NCBI RefSeq assembly: GCF_021533215.1
Contig: NZ_JAJNKA010000018.1
Coordinates: 32,994-96,993 of the forward strand
Direction of reading: 5' to 3'
Length of the DNA stretch: 64,000 nt
Source of the DNA: Portibacter lacus
GTDB lineage: Bacteria; Bacteroidota; Bacteroidia; Chitinophagales; Saprospiraceae
Below the pieces are notes generated by a model, which saw nothing but the letters and a program-made list of their open reading frames with translations, ran no database searches and had not been told where the DNA came from. A program made the translations under genes and the position numbers. Below, piece after piece: positions 42,939 through 51,057 of this stretch. Each line of letters starts with the position of its first letter. Position 1 is the first letter of the stretch.

Positions 42939-44744
42939 ATGAGGTTAAGAATTATTACCTCTTTCACATGTATTTTCCTCTTTGGAATATCTATGGTCGG
43001 TCCTTTGGATAGTTACCATTATATAGATGGCTTACTTGCAAGCTATGATTTGAATGGTGATGCTTCAGACGAAGTTGGAAATTATGATGGAAGTGTAAGT
43101 GGAGCGGAAGTCACGACAGATCGATTTTCATCCACCTTAAGTGCTTATCGTTTTAATGGGAAAGATGACTACGTTGATTTAGGTCCTGATTTTACAGAAG
43201 GATTTGATTCTTTAAGTGTTAGTATTTGGATCTATCCATTTACTTCTTGCGAGTCTAGCGATACATTAGCAATAGAAGCAGAAGATGACCAGTACTTCTT
43301 GAGCTCTGGAGGGAAGGATGAGTCAACAGGTATTTATGCGATATGGAACAAAGGTGCGCTCTTGGTTGGGCAATCTCTAGAAAACAGCCATAGTGAACAT
43401 GAATACCATGCATTTTTAGATGACCACAAATGGCATCACATCGTCATGTTTTTTGATGCTGAAAATGAAGAGGCTATTATTTATGTCAATGGTGTGAACG
43501 CTTACAGTTTAGACTATATTTCTGGTATTAGCAGTTCGATGATAGACGCACTTTTTTTGGGAGGGCCGAATTTTGAAGGTGTTAGTGGATTTCATGGAAA
43601 GGTAGATGATGTAAAAATTTACCATCGGAAGTTAAGCGAACTTGAAATCAATGAATTGTATACTGCACAGTGCCCTGATTCTTTAGTTTTATCAGATCTC
43701 CATATCCATTCAGATACATTGCTATATGCAAATTCTATGATTCAAATTGACTCACTAGAAATCGATAGCGCATGTACGGTAGATTTTATTACCTCACGAG
43801 TTCACTTGCTCGATAGTAGTTTTCTCAATCTTGGTGCTCAGATGAAAATTTGGGATATGGAAGGTTGTCGCCACTCTGAATCTATCCATGATCAACATAC
43901 TAGACATCGGGGAATATATGTTAACAATTTCGTTACAGATGGCGTTCTGGGGAATGCGCTTAAGGAAGATTCTCTTATCCAGTGGTGTTTAAAAAATGAG
44001 TTTAATAATGCTTATCTATATAATATTGGATCAGCGCTTAGCAGTGGAATGCAAGTTGAACTGGACAACTTTGTAGAAAAAGCGAATGATCACTTTATCG
44101 ATATAACGTTTGTATCGGCTGGATATGGGACTTCATTTAGCAATATCGAGGCTTTCCATGATGACTATGAGAATATTCCACAAGGGATTGTAAGTGAAAT
44201 AGAATTTTGGAATGGTTCAGGTGATTATGATGCGGACTATGCTCCATGGCTAGATCACTTGGATAGCTTAAAGTATAAGATTCCGCCTGGGGAAACGATG
44301 CCGCTAAATCCTGAGGTATTCAGAAGGTTCTACATTGGAAAAATCAAAAATCCAGGACAAGCTCCGAGTTTTGATATTGCTGAAGACTTGATTATGCATC
44401 ATGATGAGATTTTCTTAACCAATTATCACTCGGATGGTTTTGACTTATCCAGTTCGACGTCTGAGAATTCGATTGTTAATAAATTATCATTATTAGGAAA
44501 AGCTGCAAGAAATCTAGATAGGGAAGTGAATGTTGTTATTCTTTTTAATGTTCGCCAAGATTCTCCTGCTCCTAATATTTGGACTTATTATTCCGAAGAA
44601 CATTTGGATCATGATTTTCGTGCGGGTTATGAAAAGTGGTATCATGATTTTATTCATTCCAGTGATATTGAGCACAAGGAATATATAAATTTAAAAGGCT
44701 ATGGTGTGTATAGATGGACAGATGCAAGGGAAGCTCGGTTTTAG
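42939..44744 (+). CDS. secreted LamG-domain protein with an unrecognised C-terminal domain
   Basis: The 601-residue protein has a signal peptide (MRLRIITSFTCIFLFGISMV). A LamG/concanavalin A-like domain follows at about 30-245, with YDLNGDASDEVGNYDGSVSG, SLSVSIWIYPF, WHHIVMFFDAENEEAIIYVN and KVDDVKIYHRKLSELEINEL. The C-terminal 330 residues contain RGIYVNNFVTDGVL, EFNNAYLYNIGSALSSG, IDITFVSAGYGTSFSN and YHSDGFDLSSSTSEN, an alternating strand-helix pattern that suggests a barrel-like enzyme, but no family is recognised. No T9SS domain is visible. The TAG stop lies inside the first unit of the 131-base tandem array. The gene follows the LytS/LytR pair by 105 bases. Confidence 0.65.
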   Translation: MRLRIITSFTCIFLFGISMVGPLDSYHYIDGLLASYDLNGDASDEVGNYDGSVSGAEVTTDRFSSTLSAYRFNGKDDYVDLGPDFTEGFDSLSVSIWIYPFTSCESSDTLAIEAEDDQYFLSSGGKDESTGIYAIWNKGALLVGQSLENSHSEHEYHAFLDDHKWHHIVMFFDAENEEAIIYVNGVNAYSLDYISGISSSMIDALFLGGPNFEGVSGFHGKVDDVKIYHRKLSELEINELYTAQCPDSLVLSDLHIHSDTLLYANSMIQIDSLEIDSACTVDFITSRVHLLDSSFLNLGAQMKIWDMEGCRHSESIHDQHTRHRGIYVNNFVTDGVLGNALKEDSLIQWCLKNEFNNAYLYNIGSALSSGMQVELDNFVEKANDHFIDITFVSAGYGTSFSNIEAFHDDYENIPQGIVSEIEFWNGSGDYDADYAPWLDHLDSLKYKIPPGETMPLNPEVFRRFYIGKIKNPGQAPSFDIAEDLIMHHDEIFLTNYHSDGFDLSSSTSENSIVNKLSLLGKAARNLDREVNVVILFNVRQDSPAPNIWTYYSEEHLDHDFRAGYEKWYHDFIHSSDIEHKEYINLKGYGVYRWTDAREARF

Positions 44745-46006
44745 TGGATAGGTTTAAATGACAATGTTGCGCGCAGATTTCACGGATTTCGCAGATAAGT
44801 AAACGTTTAGATCTGTAAGCCGAGTATCGAAATGTGAGATGGACAGGATTGCAGAGCTTAATGGTTTAGGATTGTGGAGAGGAAATAGTTGAAAAAGTTG
44901 CCCGCAGATTTCGCGGATTTCGCAGATTAGTTAACATTTAGATCTGTAAGCCGAGTAACGAAATGTGAGATGGCTAGGATTGCAGAGCTTAATGTTTCAG
45001 GTTAGTGGATAGGTGATAGTTGAAAATGTTTTCCCGCAGATTTCGTGGATTTCGCAGATTAATAAACGTTAAGATCTGTAAGCCGAGTATCGAAATATGA
45101 GATGGCTAGGATTGCAGAGCTTAATGTTTCAGGTTAGTGGATAGGTGATAGTTGAAAAAGTTGCCCGCAGATTTCACGGATTTCGCAGATTGGTAAACGT
45201 TTAGATCTGTAAGCCGAGTATCGAAATGTGAGATGGCTAGGATTGCAGAGCTTAATGTGTTAGAATAGTGGAGAGGCGATAGTTGAAAAAGTTTTCCCGC
45301 AGATTTCGCGAATTTCGCAGATTAGTATACGTTTAGATCTGTAAGCCGAGTATCGAAATGTGAGATGGACAGGATTGCAGAGCTGAATGGTTTAAGAGAG
45401 CGGATAAGCGATAGTTGAAAAAGTTGCCCGCAGATTTCACGGATTTTGCAGATTAGTGAACGTTTAGATCTGTAAGCCGAGCATCGAAATGTGAGATGGC
45501 TAGGATTGCAGAGCTGAATGGTTTAGGACTGTGGATAGGCAATAGTTGAAAAAGTTGCCCGCAGATTTCACGGATTTCGCAGATTAGTAAACGTTTAGAT
45601 CTGTAAGCCGAGCATCGAAATGTGAGATGGCTAGGATTGCAGAGCTGAATGTTTCAGGATAGTGGAGAGGTTATAGTTGAAAAAGTTGCCCGCAGATTTC
45701 GCGGATTTCGCAGATTGGTAACCGTTTAGATCTGTAAGCCGAGTATCGAAATGTGAGATGGCTAGGATTGCAGAGCTTAATGTGTTAGGATAACGGAGAG
45801 GCGATAGTTGACAATGTTGCGCGCAGATTTCGCGGATTTCGCAGATTAGTATACGTTTAGATCTGTAAGCCGAGTATCGAAATGTGAGATGGCTAGGATT
45901 GCAGAGCTTAATGTGTTAGGATAACGGAGAGGCGATAGTTGACAAAGTTGCCCGCAGATTTCGCGGATTTCGCAGATTAATCAACGTTTAGATCTGTAAG
46001 CCGGAT
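44738..46006. repeat. ten tandem copies of a ~131-bp non-coding unit
   Basis: Copies start at almost constant intervals: the word CGCAGATTT begins at about 44772, 44903, 45035, 45166, 45298, 45429, 45560, 45691, 45822 and 45953, giving periods of 131 or 132 bases. Each unit contains a block of CGCAGATTTCGCGGATTT-type repeats, then TTTAGATCTGTAAGCCGAG, TCGAAATGTGAGATGG, GGATTGCAGAGCTTAATG and a variable GGATAGTGGATAGG segment. The period is not a multiple of three and no frame is open, so it is not coding. The array begins at the stop codon of the LamG gene and ends about 30 bases before the stop of the minus-strand barrel protein gene. The whole unit is conserved, without unique spacers. Confidence 0.9.
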
Positions 46007-46033
46007 AACGGATAAATAAAAAGAAAAATTTAA

Positions 46034-46873
46034 CTAAATACCTACAGAAAAACCAACAAGAAGGGCCACTGGATCATTTATATTGTATTCACCATAGAGT
46101 TCTATATACTTAAAACTTAGGTTAAATCCGCCGCCATATCGGAATGGTTTCGCATCGTCCAGATCTATCGTAGCCGATTGATTATCAAAATCATGCGTAA
46201 GATTCATATCATTCAATTCATACCCAAACAACCCATAAAACCCAATCCGATTTAATTTAACGCCGAGTTGGGTTAATCCATATTGATTCACAGAACTTAC
46301 GGATTCACCAATTGACAATTCATGATAATTATAAGACAAGTACCATTTCACATATTCAGGAAGAAAATAACGACCAAAATCATGTCTTATCCCTCCTCCA
46401 TAAAACACCAGATCTCCTAAATTGCCATCGAGGCCTAACTGACCATACCTTCCATAAAAGTCTGTTCCCAGTAAAGTTCCTATATACAGTTCTGGAGCTC
46501 CGAGAATAATTTCATTGATATCATTTCCCGCAGGGTAAGTCTTCTCGTCTTGGGTGTCGGCATTGATAACTAGTGGTTCAGTAGATCCAACAATAGTTGG
46601 CGCATAAGTTCCTGACTCTACTTCGAAGCTTTTCAAGTTACTGTACAAACTTAATCTAGAAACGTGCAATCCAATTTTAATATGAAATCCCTTTTCACTG
46701 TATCGAGGGAAAATTCCTGAATGCAACATGGCAGAATAACTTTGCCCTATGGGTTGAAAATAAGAAGTTGCATCTTCTGAAGTTGCAAAATCATAAGATA
46801 TATTTTCCACAGAAAACTGAGCTCTCAGTTGAAAACTAGCAATCATCAATATGGTCAATAAAACACCTCTCAT
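46034..46873 (-). CDS. outer-membrane beta-barrel protein (DUF6588-like)
   Basis: The 279-residue protein has a signal peptide (MRGVLLTILMIASFQLRAQ) and a mature part made of alternating hydrophobic and polar residues. Many aromatic girdle residues are seen (for example GFHIKIGLHVSRLSLYSN, GRYFLPEYVKWYLSYNYHEL, KYIELYGEYNINDPVALLVG). The C-terminus, LVGFSVGI, is a typical outer-membrane strand. The arrangement resembles the DUF6588 family of Bacteroidota barrels. A transport role is possible but not shown. It is transcribed on the minus strand and its stop lies 28 bases beyond the end of the 131-bp array. Confidence 0.7.
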   Translation of the reverse strand: MRGVLLTILMIASFQLRAQFSVENISYDFATSEDATSYFQPIGQSYSAMLHSGIFPRYSEKGFHIKIGLHVSRLSLYSNLKSFEVESGTYAPTIVGSTEPLVINADTQDEKTYPAGNDINEIILGAPELYIGTLLGTDFYGRYGQLGLDGNLGDLVFYGGGIRHDFGRYFLPEYVKWYLSYNYHELSIGESVSSVNQYGLTQLGVKLNRIGFYGLFGYELNDMNLTHDFDNQSATIDLDDAKPFRYGGGFNLSFKYIELYGEYNINDPVALLVGFSVGI

Positions 46874-47001
46874 TTTTATTCTCTTCGTTTGACTTTCAAT
46901 TATCTTTTTGTTTAATTAACTCTCTTAAAGTATCATAAATTTGTCACTCAAATGCTACTAACTAAAACTTAGCCCAAAAATTGACATAAAAAAGAATTCT
47001 C

Positions 47002-48390
47002 CTATCTTCCTAACATTAATGCTGGATCCACCCATTTATCAAACTCATCTGATGTCAGATAGTTCAATGCTAAAGCTGCAGCTTTTAATGTAGTCCCCTC
47101 TTTGTATGCTTTTTTCGCAATTTCAGCTGCTTTATCGTATCCGATTTTCGTATTCAAAGCGGTTACTAGCATTAGTGAATTATTTAGATTCTCTTTAATC
47201 TGGTCATATGCTGGTTCTATTCCTTTCGCGCAATTTTCATTGAAACTAAGACATGAATCTGCTATTAATTGAGCCGAGGTAAGAAAATTGAAGATCATCA
47301 TGGGTTTAAAAACATTTAATTCAAAGTGTCCTGTCATACCGCCGATGTTAATCGCCACGTCATTTCCCATCACTTGTGCCATCGCCATTGTCAAAGCTTC
47401 CGCTTGTGTAGGATTCACCTTCCCAGGCATAATAGATGATCCTGGTTCGTTTGCTGGAATGATAATTTCACCTATTCCGCATCGAGGCCCTGAAGCAAGC
47501 ATTCTAATATCGTTCGCTATCTTCATAAGAGAAACAGCAACGGTCTTCAATGCTCCATGTGATTCTACGATCGCATCATGTGCAGCTAGTGCTTCGAATT
47601 TATTTCCTGCAGTCACGAATGGTTTTCCAGTAAGTTCTGCAATTTTCGCTGCTACATTCTCGGAGTAACCGGGAGGTGTATTGAGTCCAGTTCCTACAGC
47701 TGTTCCTCCTAGTGCTAGTTCACTTAAGTGTGCAAGTGTATTTTTTATTGCTTTTATTCCATGTCTTAATTGAGATTCATAACCAGACAGTTCTTGACCT
47801 AGCGTAACAGGTGTTGCATCCATAAAATGCGTTCTACCAATTTTCACAACATCCATAAACTCCTGAGATTTCGAATGTAAAGTATTCGCTAGGGTTTCTA
47901 ATGCAGGAATAGTTTCGTCTACCAGTTTGCTATATGCAGCAATGTGCATCGCTGTTGGGAAAGTATCGTTCGAGGATTGTGATTTATTTACATCATCATT
48001 GGGGTGAAGAAATTTTTCTGCATCTTCTAATTTTCCACCTTGGATAACGTGTCCACGATTAGCAATTACTTCATTCACATTCATGTTAGACTGTGTCCCA
48101 GAACCTGTCTGCCAAACTACAAGAGGAAACTGATCGTCTAATTTGCCAGAATGAATTTCGTCACAAACTGTTGCAATTAGATCAGCTTTTTCTTTAGGGA
48201 GAATCCCTGCATCCACATTCACTGCTGCTGCAGCTCTTTTCAAAATACTAAAAGCCTTAATAACTTCCAGGGGCATATGTTGTCCTCCAATTTTAAAGTT
48301 TTCACTTGATCGCTGCGTTTGTGCTGCCCAATACTTATCTGCAGGAACTTCAATTTTACCAATGCTATCTTTCTCAATTCTAGTCTTCAT
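47002..48390 (-). CDS. fumC: class II fumarate hydratase
   Basis: The 462-residue enzyme interconverts fumarate and malate in the citric acid cycle. It shows the full set of class II motifs: [60 protein letters not shown] and the signature [11 protein letters not shown] near 317-327, where Ser319 corresponds to the catalytic serine loop. Its length matches E. coli FumC (467). It has no iron-sulfur cluster motif. It stands alone on the minus strand with about 230 bases before the divergent superoxide dismutase gene, an arrangement that could be linked to oxidative-stress tolerance, although that is an inference. Confidence 0.96.
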   Translation of the reverse strand: MKTRIEKDSIGKIEVPADKYWAAQTQRSSENFKIGGQHMPLEVIKAFSILKRAAAAVNVDAGILPKEKADLIATVCDEIHSGKLDDQFPLVVWQTGSGTQSNMNVNEVIANRGHVIQGGKLEDAEKFLHPNDDVNKSQSSNDTFPTAMHIAAYSKLVDETIPALETLANTLHSKSQEFMDVVKIGRTHFMDATPVTLGQELSGYESQLRHGIKAIKNTLAHLSELALGGTAVGTGLNTPPGYSENVAAKIAELTGKPFVTAGNKFEALAAHDAIVESHGALKTVAVSLMKIANDIRMLASGPRCGIGEIIIPANEPGSSIMPGKVNPTQAEALTMAMAQVMGNDVAINIGGMTGHFELNVFKPMMIFNFLTSAQLIADSCLSFNENCAKGIEPAYDQIKENLNNSLMLVTALNTKIGYDKAAEIAKKAYKEGTTLKAAALALNYLTSDEFDKWVDPALMLGR

Positions 48391-48624
48391 TATGCTTTTT
48401 TACTTTATGGAGTAATTAAAACTCAAAGAACATTTGATTTATTATTAAAATAAAATTTCTCCTTATTTGAGTTAAAAAATTCCCCCAAATTTAATATGAA
48501 TTTTTAATCTATCCTTATAAAATTTATATTAGCGTGAAAATGTGTTTTAAACGAACAAAATCACATCCTATTGGTTAAAGAACTAACACATTATTTAATA
48601 AATTAACAACTAAAAAATAAAATT

Positions 48625-49233
48625 ATGGCTTTTGAACTACCGGATTTACCATATGCTGCTAATGCATTAGAACCGAATATAGATGAAAAAACAATGAATA
48701 TCCACCACGGTAAGCACCATGCTGGTTATACTTCAAAATTAAATACGGCAATAGAAGGAACAGATCTAGAAGGTAAAACTATAGAAGAAATTCTTGACGG
48801 TCTTGATATGGATAACAAAGCAGTAAGAAATAATGGCGGTGGTTTTTATAATCACAGTTTATTTTGGAAAGTGATGTCTCCGAATGGAGGTGGAGCACCT
48901 ACAGGTGATGTTGCTGATGCGATAAATAAATCTTTCGGATCATATGAAGATTTCCAGACTAAATTTGCAGCTGCAGCTGGTTCAAGATTTGGTTCAGGAT
49001 GGGCTTGGTTGTGTGTACAAAAGGGAGGAAAATTAGATATTTGCTCTACACCGAATCAAGATAATCCATTAATGCCAGACGTAGGATGTGGCGGAACACC
49101 AATCTTAGGAATCGATGTATGGGAGCATGCATACTACTTGAATTACCAGAACAGAAGACCTGATTACGTACAGGCTTTTTTCAATGTTATTAATTGGGAA
49201 GAAGTTAATAAGAGATACGCAGAGGCTAAGTAA
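48625..49233 (+). CDS. sodA: superoxide dismutase (Mn/Fe family)
   Basis: The 202-residue enzyme disproportionates superoxide. Metal ligands are His27 ([11 protein letters not shown]), His77 ([11 protein letters not shown]), Asp164 and His168 ([20 protein letters not shown]). The GGGFYNH version points to a manganese or cambialistic enzyme rather than a pure iron enzyme, which usually has AxxWNH at that place. There is no signal peptide, so it is cytoplasmic. The stop codon runs directly into a 15-copy heptamer repeat, after which comes a terminator. The gene is transcribed divergently from fumC. Confidence 0.93.
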   Translation: MAFELPDLPYAANALEPNIDEKTMNIHHGKHHAGYTSKLNTAIEGTDLEGKTIEEILDGLDMDNKAVRNNGGGFYNHSLFWKVMSPNGGGAPTGDVADAINKSFGSYEDFQTKFAAAAGSRFGSGWAWLCVQKGGKLDICSTPNQDNPLMPDVGCGGTPILGIDVWEHAYYLNYQNRRPDYVQAFFNVINWEEVNKRYAEAK

Positions 49234-49337
49234 TGAGCTATGAGCTATGAGCTATGAGCTATGAGCTATGAGCTATGAGCTATGAGCTATGAGCTATGAG
49301 CTATGAGCTATGAGCTATGAGCTATGAGCTATGAGCT
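49233..49337 (+). repeat. perfect 15-copy heptamer microsatellite ATGAGCT
   Basis: Fifteen uninterrupted copies of ATGAGCT occupy 105 bases. The first base is the last base of the sod TAA stop codon, so the repeat lies entirely in the 3' untranslated region, before the terminator at 49351. Each unit holds the palindrome AGCT, so self-pairing of neighbouring units is possible. Confidence 0.97.
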
Positions 49338-49350
49338 AAAATAAATAAAG

Positions 49351-49397
49351 AAGTCCAGGAAGTAATTTTTCTGGACTTTTTTTGTTTTGTTTTTTTG
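49351..49397 (+). terminator. terminator after sod
   Basis: AAGTCCAG (49351-49358) pairs with CTGGACTT (49371-49378) around a 12-base loop, and a T-rich tail runs to about 49397. It lies 13 bases after the heptamer repeat. Confidence 0.9.
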
Positions 49398-49561
49398 GTG
49401 AATCAAGAACGAAAGGATTAAATGAGATTGGAATCAACCTTGTCTAATAAGACAGACAGTTTTAGTCCTATTGTATCAAAATCAACGTGAATCTGTTTTA
49501 TTTTGCTATTCACTTTACGGACTTATTGCGAACATAACTGCGATAGATGGGGTATTAGTAC

Positions 49562-49600
49562 AAAAGCCGGTAAGGTTTCAAACTTAAGTTTCTGGCTTTT
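49562..49600 (+). terminator. terminator-like hairpin in the 49.4-49.8 kb gap
   Basis: AAAAGCC (49562-49568) pairs with GGCTTTT (49594-49600), with an inner AAACTTAAGTTT palindrome. No gene precedes it between the sod terminator and here. From 49400 to 49720 I saw nothing else of note. Confidence 0.5.
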
Positions 49601-49728
49601 AAATGTGTTTCCTACTATTGGCAACATATTTGCATATGATAGATTTAACAAATGTGATGAACATTTAATATGAAGACAAAGCATTTGTTATAGTGTCTAT
49701 TAAAGATTTCTTAAAATGAAATTAAAGA

Positions 49729-49758
49729 TTGACAAGTATTAAAGAAAACATTAATTTG
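49729..49758 (+). promoter_or_regulatory. candidate promoter of the 22-residue peptide gene
   Basis: TTG at 49729-49731 (TTGACA) and TTAATTTG at 49751-49758, close to TAnnTTTG, are 19 bases apart, a normal -33/-7 spacing in Bacteroidota. The ATG of the small frame follows 18 bases later. Confidence 0.4.
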
Positions 49759-49775
49759 AACTAAATTACTAAACC

Positions 49776-49844
49776 ATGTTAATTCTATCAGTAGTTATTC
49801 TTTTATTCTTTGCATTCGGTGATAAATTGTTGAGCAAAGTATAA
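49776..49844 (+). CDS. possible small membrane peptide (22 residues)
   Basis: ATG 49776 to TAA 49844 encodes 22 residues beginning MLILSVVILLFFAFGDK and ending LLSKV. The hydrophobic stretch at residues 2-14 would be a single membrane helix, followed by a short basic tail. A candidate promoter lies just upstream and a strong hairpin terminator lies 20 bases downstream, so the stretch looks like an independent transcription unit. No family is recognised, and it is too short for ordinary ORF finders. The alternative is a short non-coding RNA that happens to contain this frame. Confidence 0.4.
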   Translation: MLILSVVILLFFAFGDKLLSKV

Positions 49845-49864
49845 ATGTGTGGTTTCCCTAAACC

Positions 49865-49900
49865 AAAAGGCACTCGGAAATATCTGAGTGCCTTTTTTTA
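49865..49900. terminator. terminator between the small peptide frame and the minus-strand lipoprotein gene
   Basis: AGGCACTC (49868-49875) pairs with GAGTGCCT (49886-49893) around a 10-base loop and is followed by seven T residues on the plus strand. AAAA before the stem gives a shorter T-run on the minus strand. A small TGGTTT/AAACCA hairpin precedes it at 49850-49865. Confidence 0.9.
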
Positions 49901-49954
49901 TTTATATTTATAAAATTCCAATTTTACATATCAGAATTCGCTTAATTTAAGATC

Positions 49955-50425
49955 TTACTTTACTGCTTCATACATCTCTAAGACATCTTCTTTGGTAAAT
50001 TTTCCCATCAAACCTGTCTGAAAATCATATTCTACGTCTCCAACAATTTTAACTGCTCTAAAGTCATAGTTTATATTATTCTCGTCAATTTTCTTTTCGA
50101 AAATAAATCCATTTTCGTCTTCTTGAATAATCTGTGAGAAATAAGTTCCACCTTCTACTTCTTGCTTTTTCTCTGCTATGATATCAGCTATATTATAGGT
50201 TGTAGCAGTAGAGGAAATAATCTGGATATTATAATGATCTCCTTTTTTCACAGTGACATCCTTTGCGATACCCAAGTCGGTAACCGAAACTTCTGGGTCT
50301 GCAGGTGCTTTTATTTTCAATGATAAGCCATGTTTTAGTAAGTCATAATCATCATACTTTGATTCAGGAGCACAACTAACAATGATAGCTAAAATCAATA
50401 AAATCCAAACTTTCTTCATTTTCAA
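49955..50425 (-). CDS. small lipoprotein of unknown function
   Basis: The 156-residue protein starts MKMKKVWILLILAIIVSC with Cys18 as lipidation site, followed by APESKYDDYDLLKHGLSLKI. The mature part is beta-rich: DLGIAKDVTVKKGDHYNIQI, FSQIIQEDENGFIFEKKIDE, NYDFRAVKIVGDVEYDFQTG. A C-terminal helix reads KEDVLEMYEAVK. The acidic charge and the lack of named motifs leave the function open. It is transcribed alone and ends at the bidirectional terminator at 49865-49900. The second ATG (residue 3) is an equally plausible start. Confidence 0.65.
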   Translation of the reverse strand: MKMKKVWILLILAIIVSCAPESKYDDYDLLKHGLSLKIKAPADPEVSVTDLGIAKDVTVKKGDHYNIQIISSTATTYNIADIIAEKKQEVEGGTYFSQIIQEDENGFIFEKKIDENNINYDFRAVKIVGDVEYDFQTGLMGKFTKEDVLEMYEAVK

Positions 50426-50700
50426 TATTTATTTTAAAGGATCAAAGATAGTTAAAGATTGTTTAGGAAGCATTGATTTAACTTCCTATGGTAAAATGTT
50501 TATAACGGATGTATGATAAAGCGCAACTAGCAATACTAGATAATTGCTTTATTTTCAAGTGATAAGAAAACATTGACCATCCTAATCAACAAAATTTCAA
50601 TTCTAGAGAAAAGTACTTGCTATTCTTAAGCTTTATGCCACCGTCCTTAAATTACAATCATGAAAGATATCAGGTAAAGTCAATTACTAAACTCCGAATA

Positions 50701-50816
50701 ACTAAGTAGCAGTAAGCAGCCCAGGTTTCACCCATTCTACTTACTGTCTCAGTTTGTCCCCTTTTCGAACATCAACTTCAATACCCTTATTCTTCTACTA
50801 TTTAGAATTTCTAAAT
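50701..50816. repeat. 116-bp direct repeat, copy 1
   Basis: It begins ACTAAGTAGCAGTAAGCAGC and ends in TTCTAAAT. It is nearly identical to 50886-51001, with only a few substitutions and no indel. The 50426-51057 gap between the lipoprotein and the giant gene holds no credible gene apart from these copies. Confidence 0.9.
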
Positions 50817-50885
50817 GAGTTACAATTATCAATTTCAAGTGCAGCAAATGCTACATTGGGTGATCTGTATTTTTCGTATTCAAAA

Positions 50886-51001
50886 ACTAAGCAGCAGTAA
50901 GCAGCCCAGGTTTCACCTATTCTACTTACTGTCTCAGCTTGTCCCCTTTTCGAACATCAACTTCAATACCCTTATTCTTCTACTACTTAGACTTTCTAAA
51001 T
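50886..51001. repeat. 116-bp direct repeat, copy 2
   Basis: It begins ACTAAGCAGCAGTAAGCAGC, starts 185 bases after copy 1 and ends 57 bases before the stop codon of the giant minus-strand gene. It lies in the downstream untranslated region of that gene. Confidence 0.9.
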
Positions 51002-51057
51002 AGCCTTTTTTACTTATTTAAAAAGCGTAACACAGCGTTGCAATGCTAATTCACTAA

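Noticed and set aside
44738..46006. CRISPR array
   Set aside because: The full 131-bp unit is conserved, with no short repeat alternating with unique spacers and no cas genes nearby.
49233..49337. phase-variable coding repeat
   Set aside because: It starts at the last base of the stop codon and no downstream frame depends on its length before the terminator.
50815..51003. 62-codon plus-strand frame between and within the 116-bp repeats
   Set aside because: It is composed mostly of repeat DNA, and the matching copy upstream does not preserve the frame.
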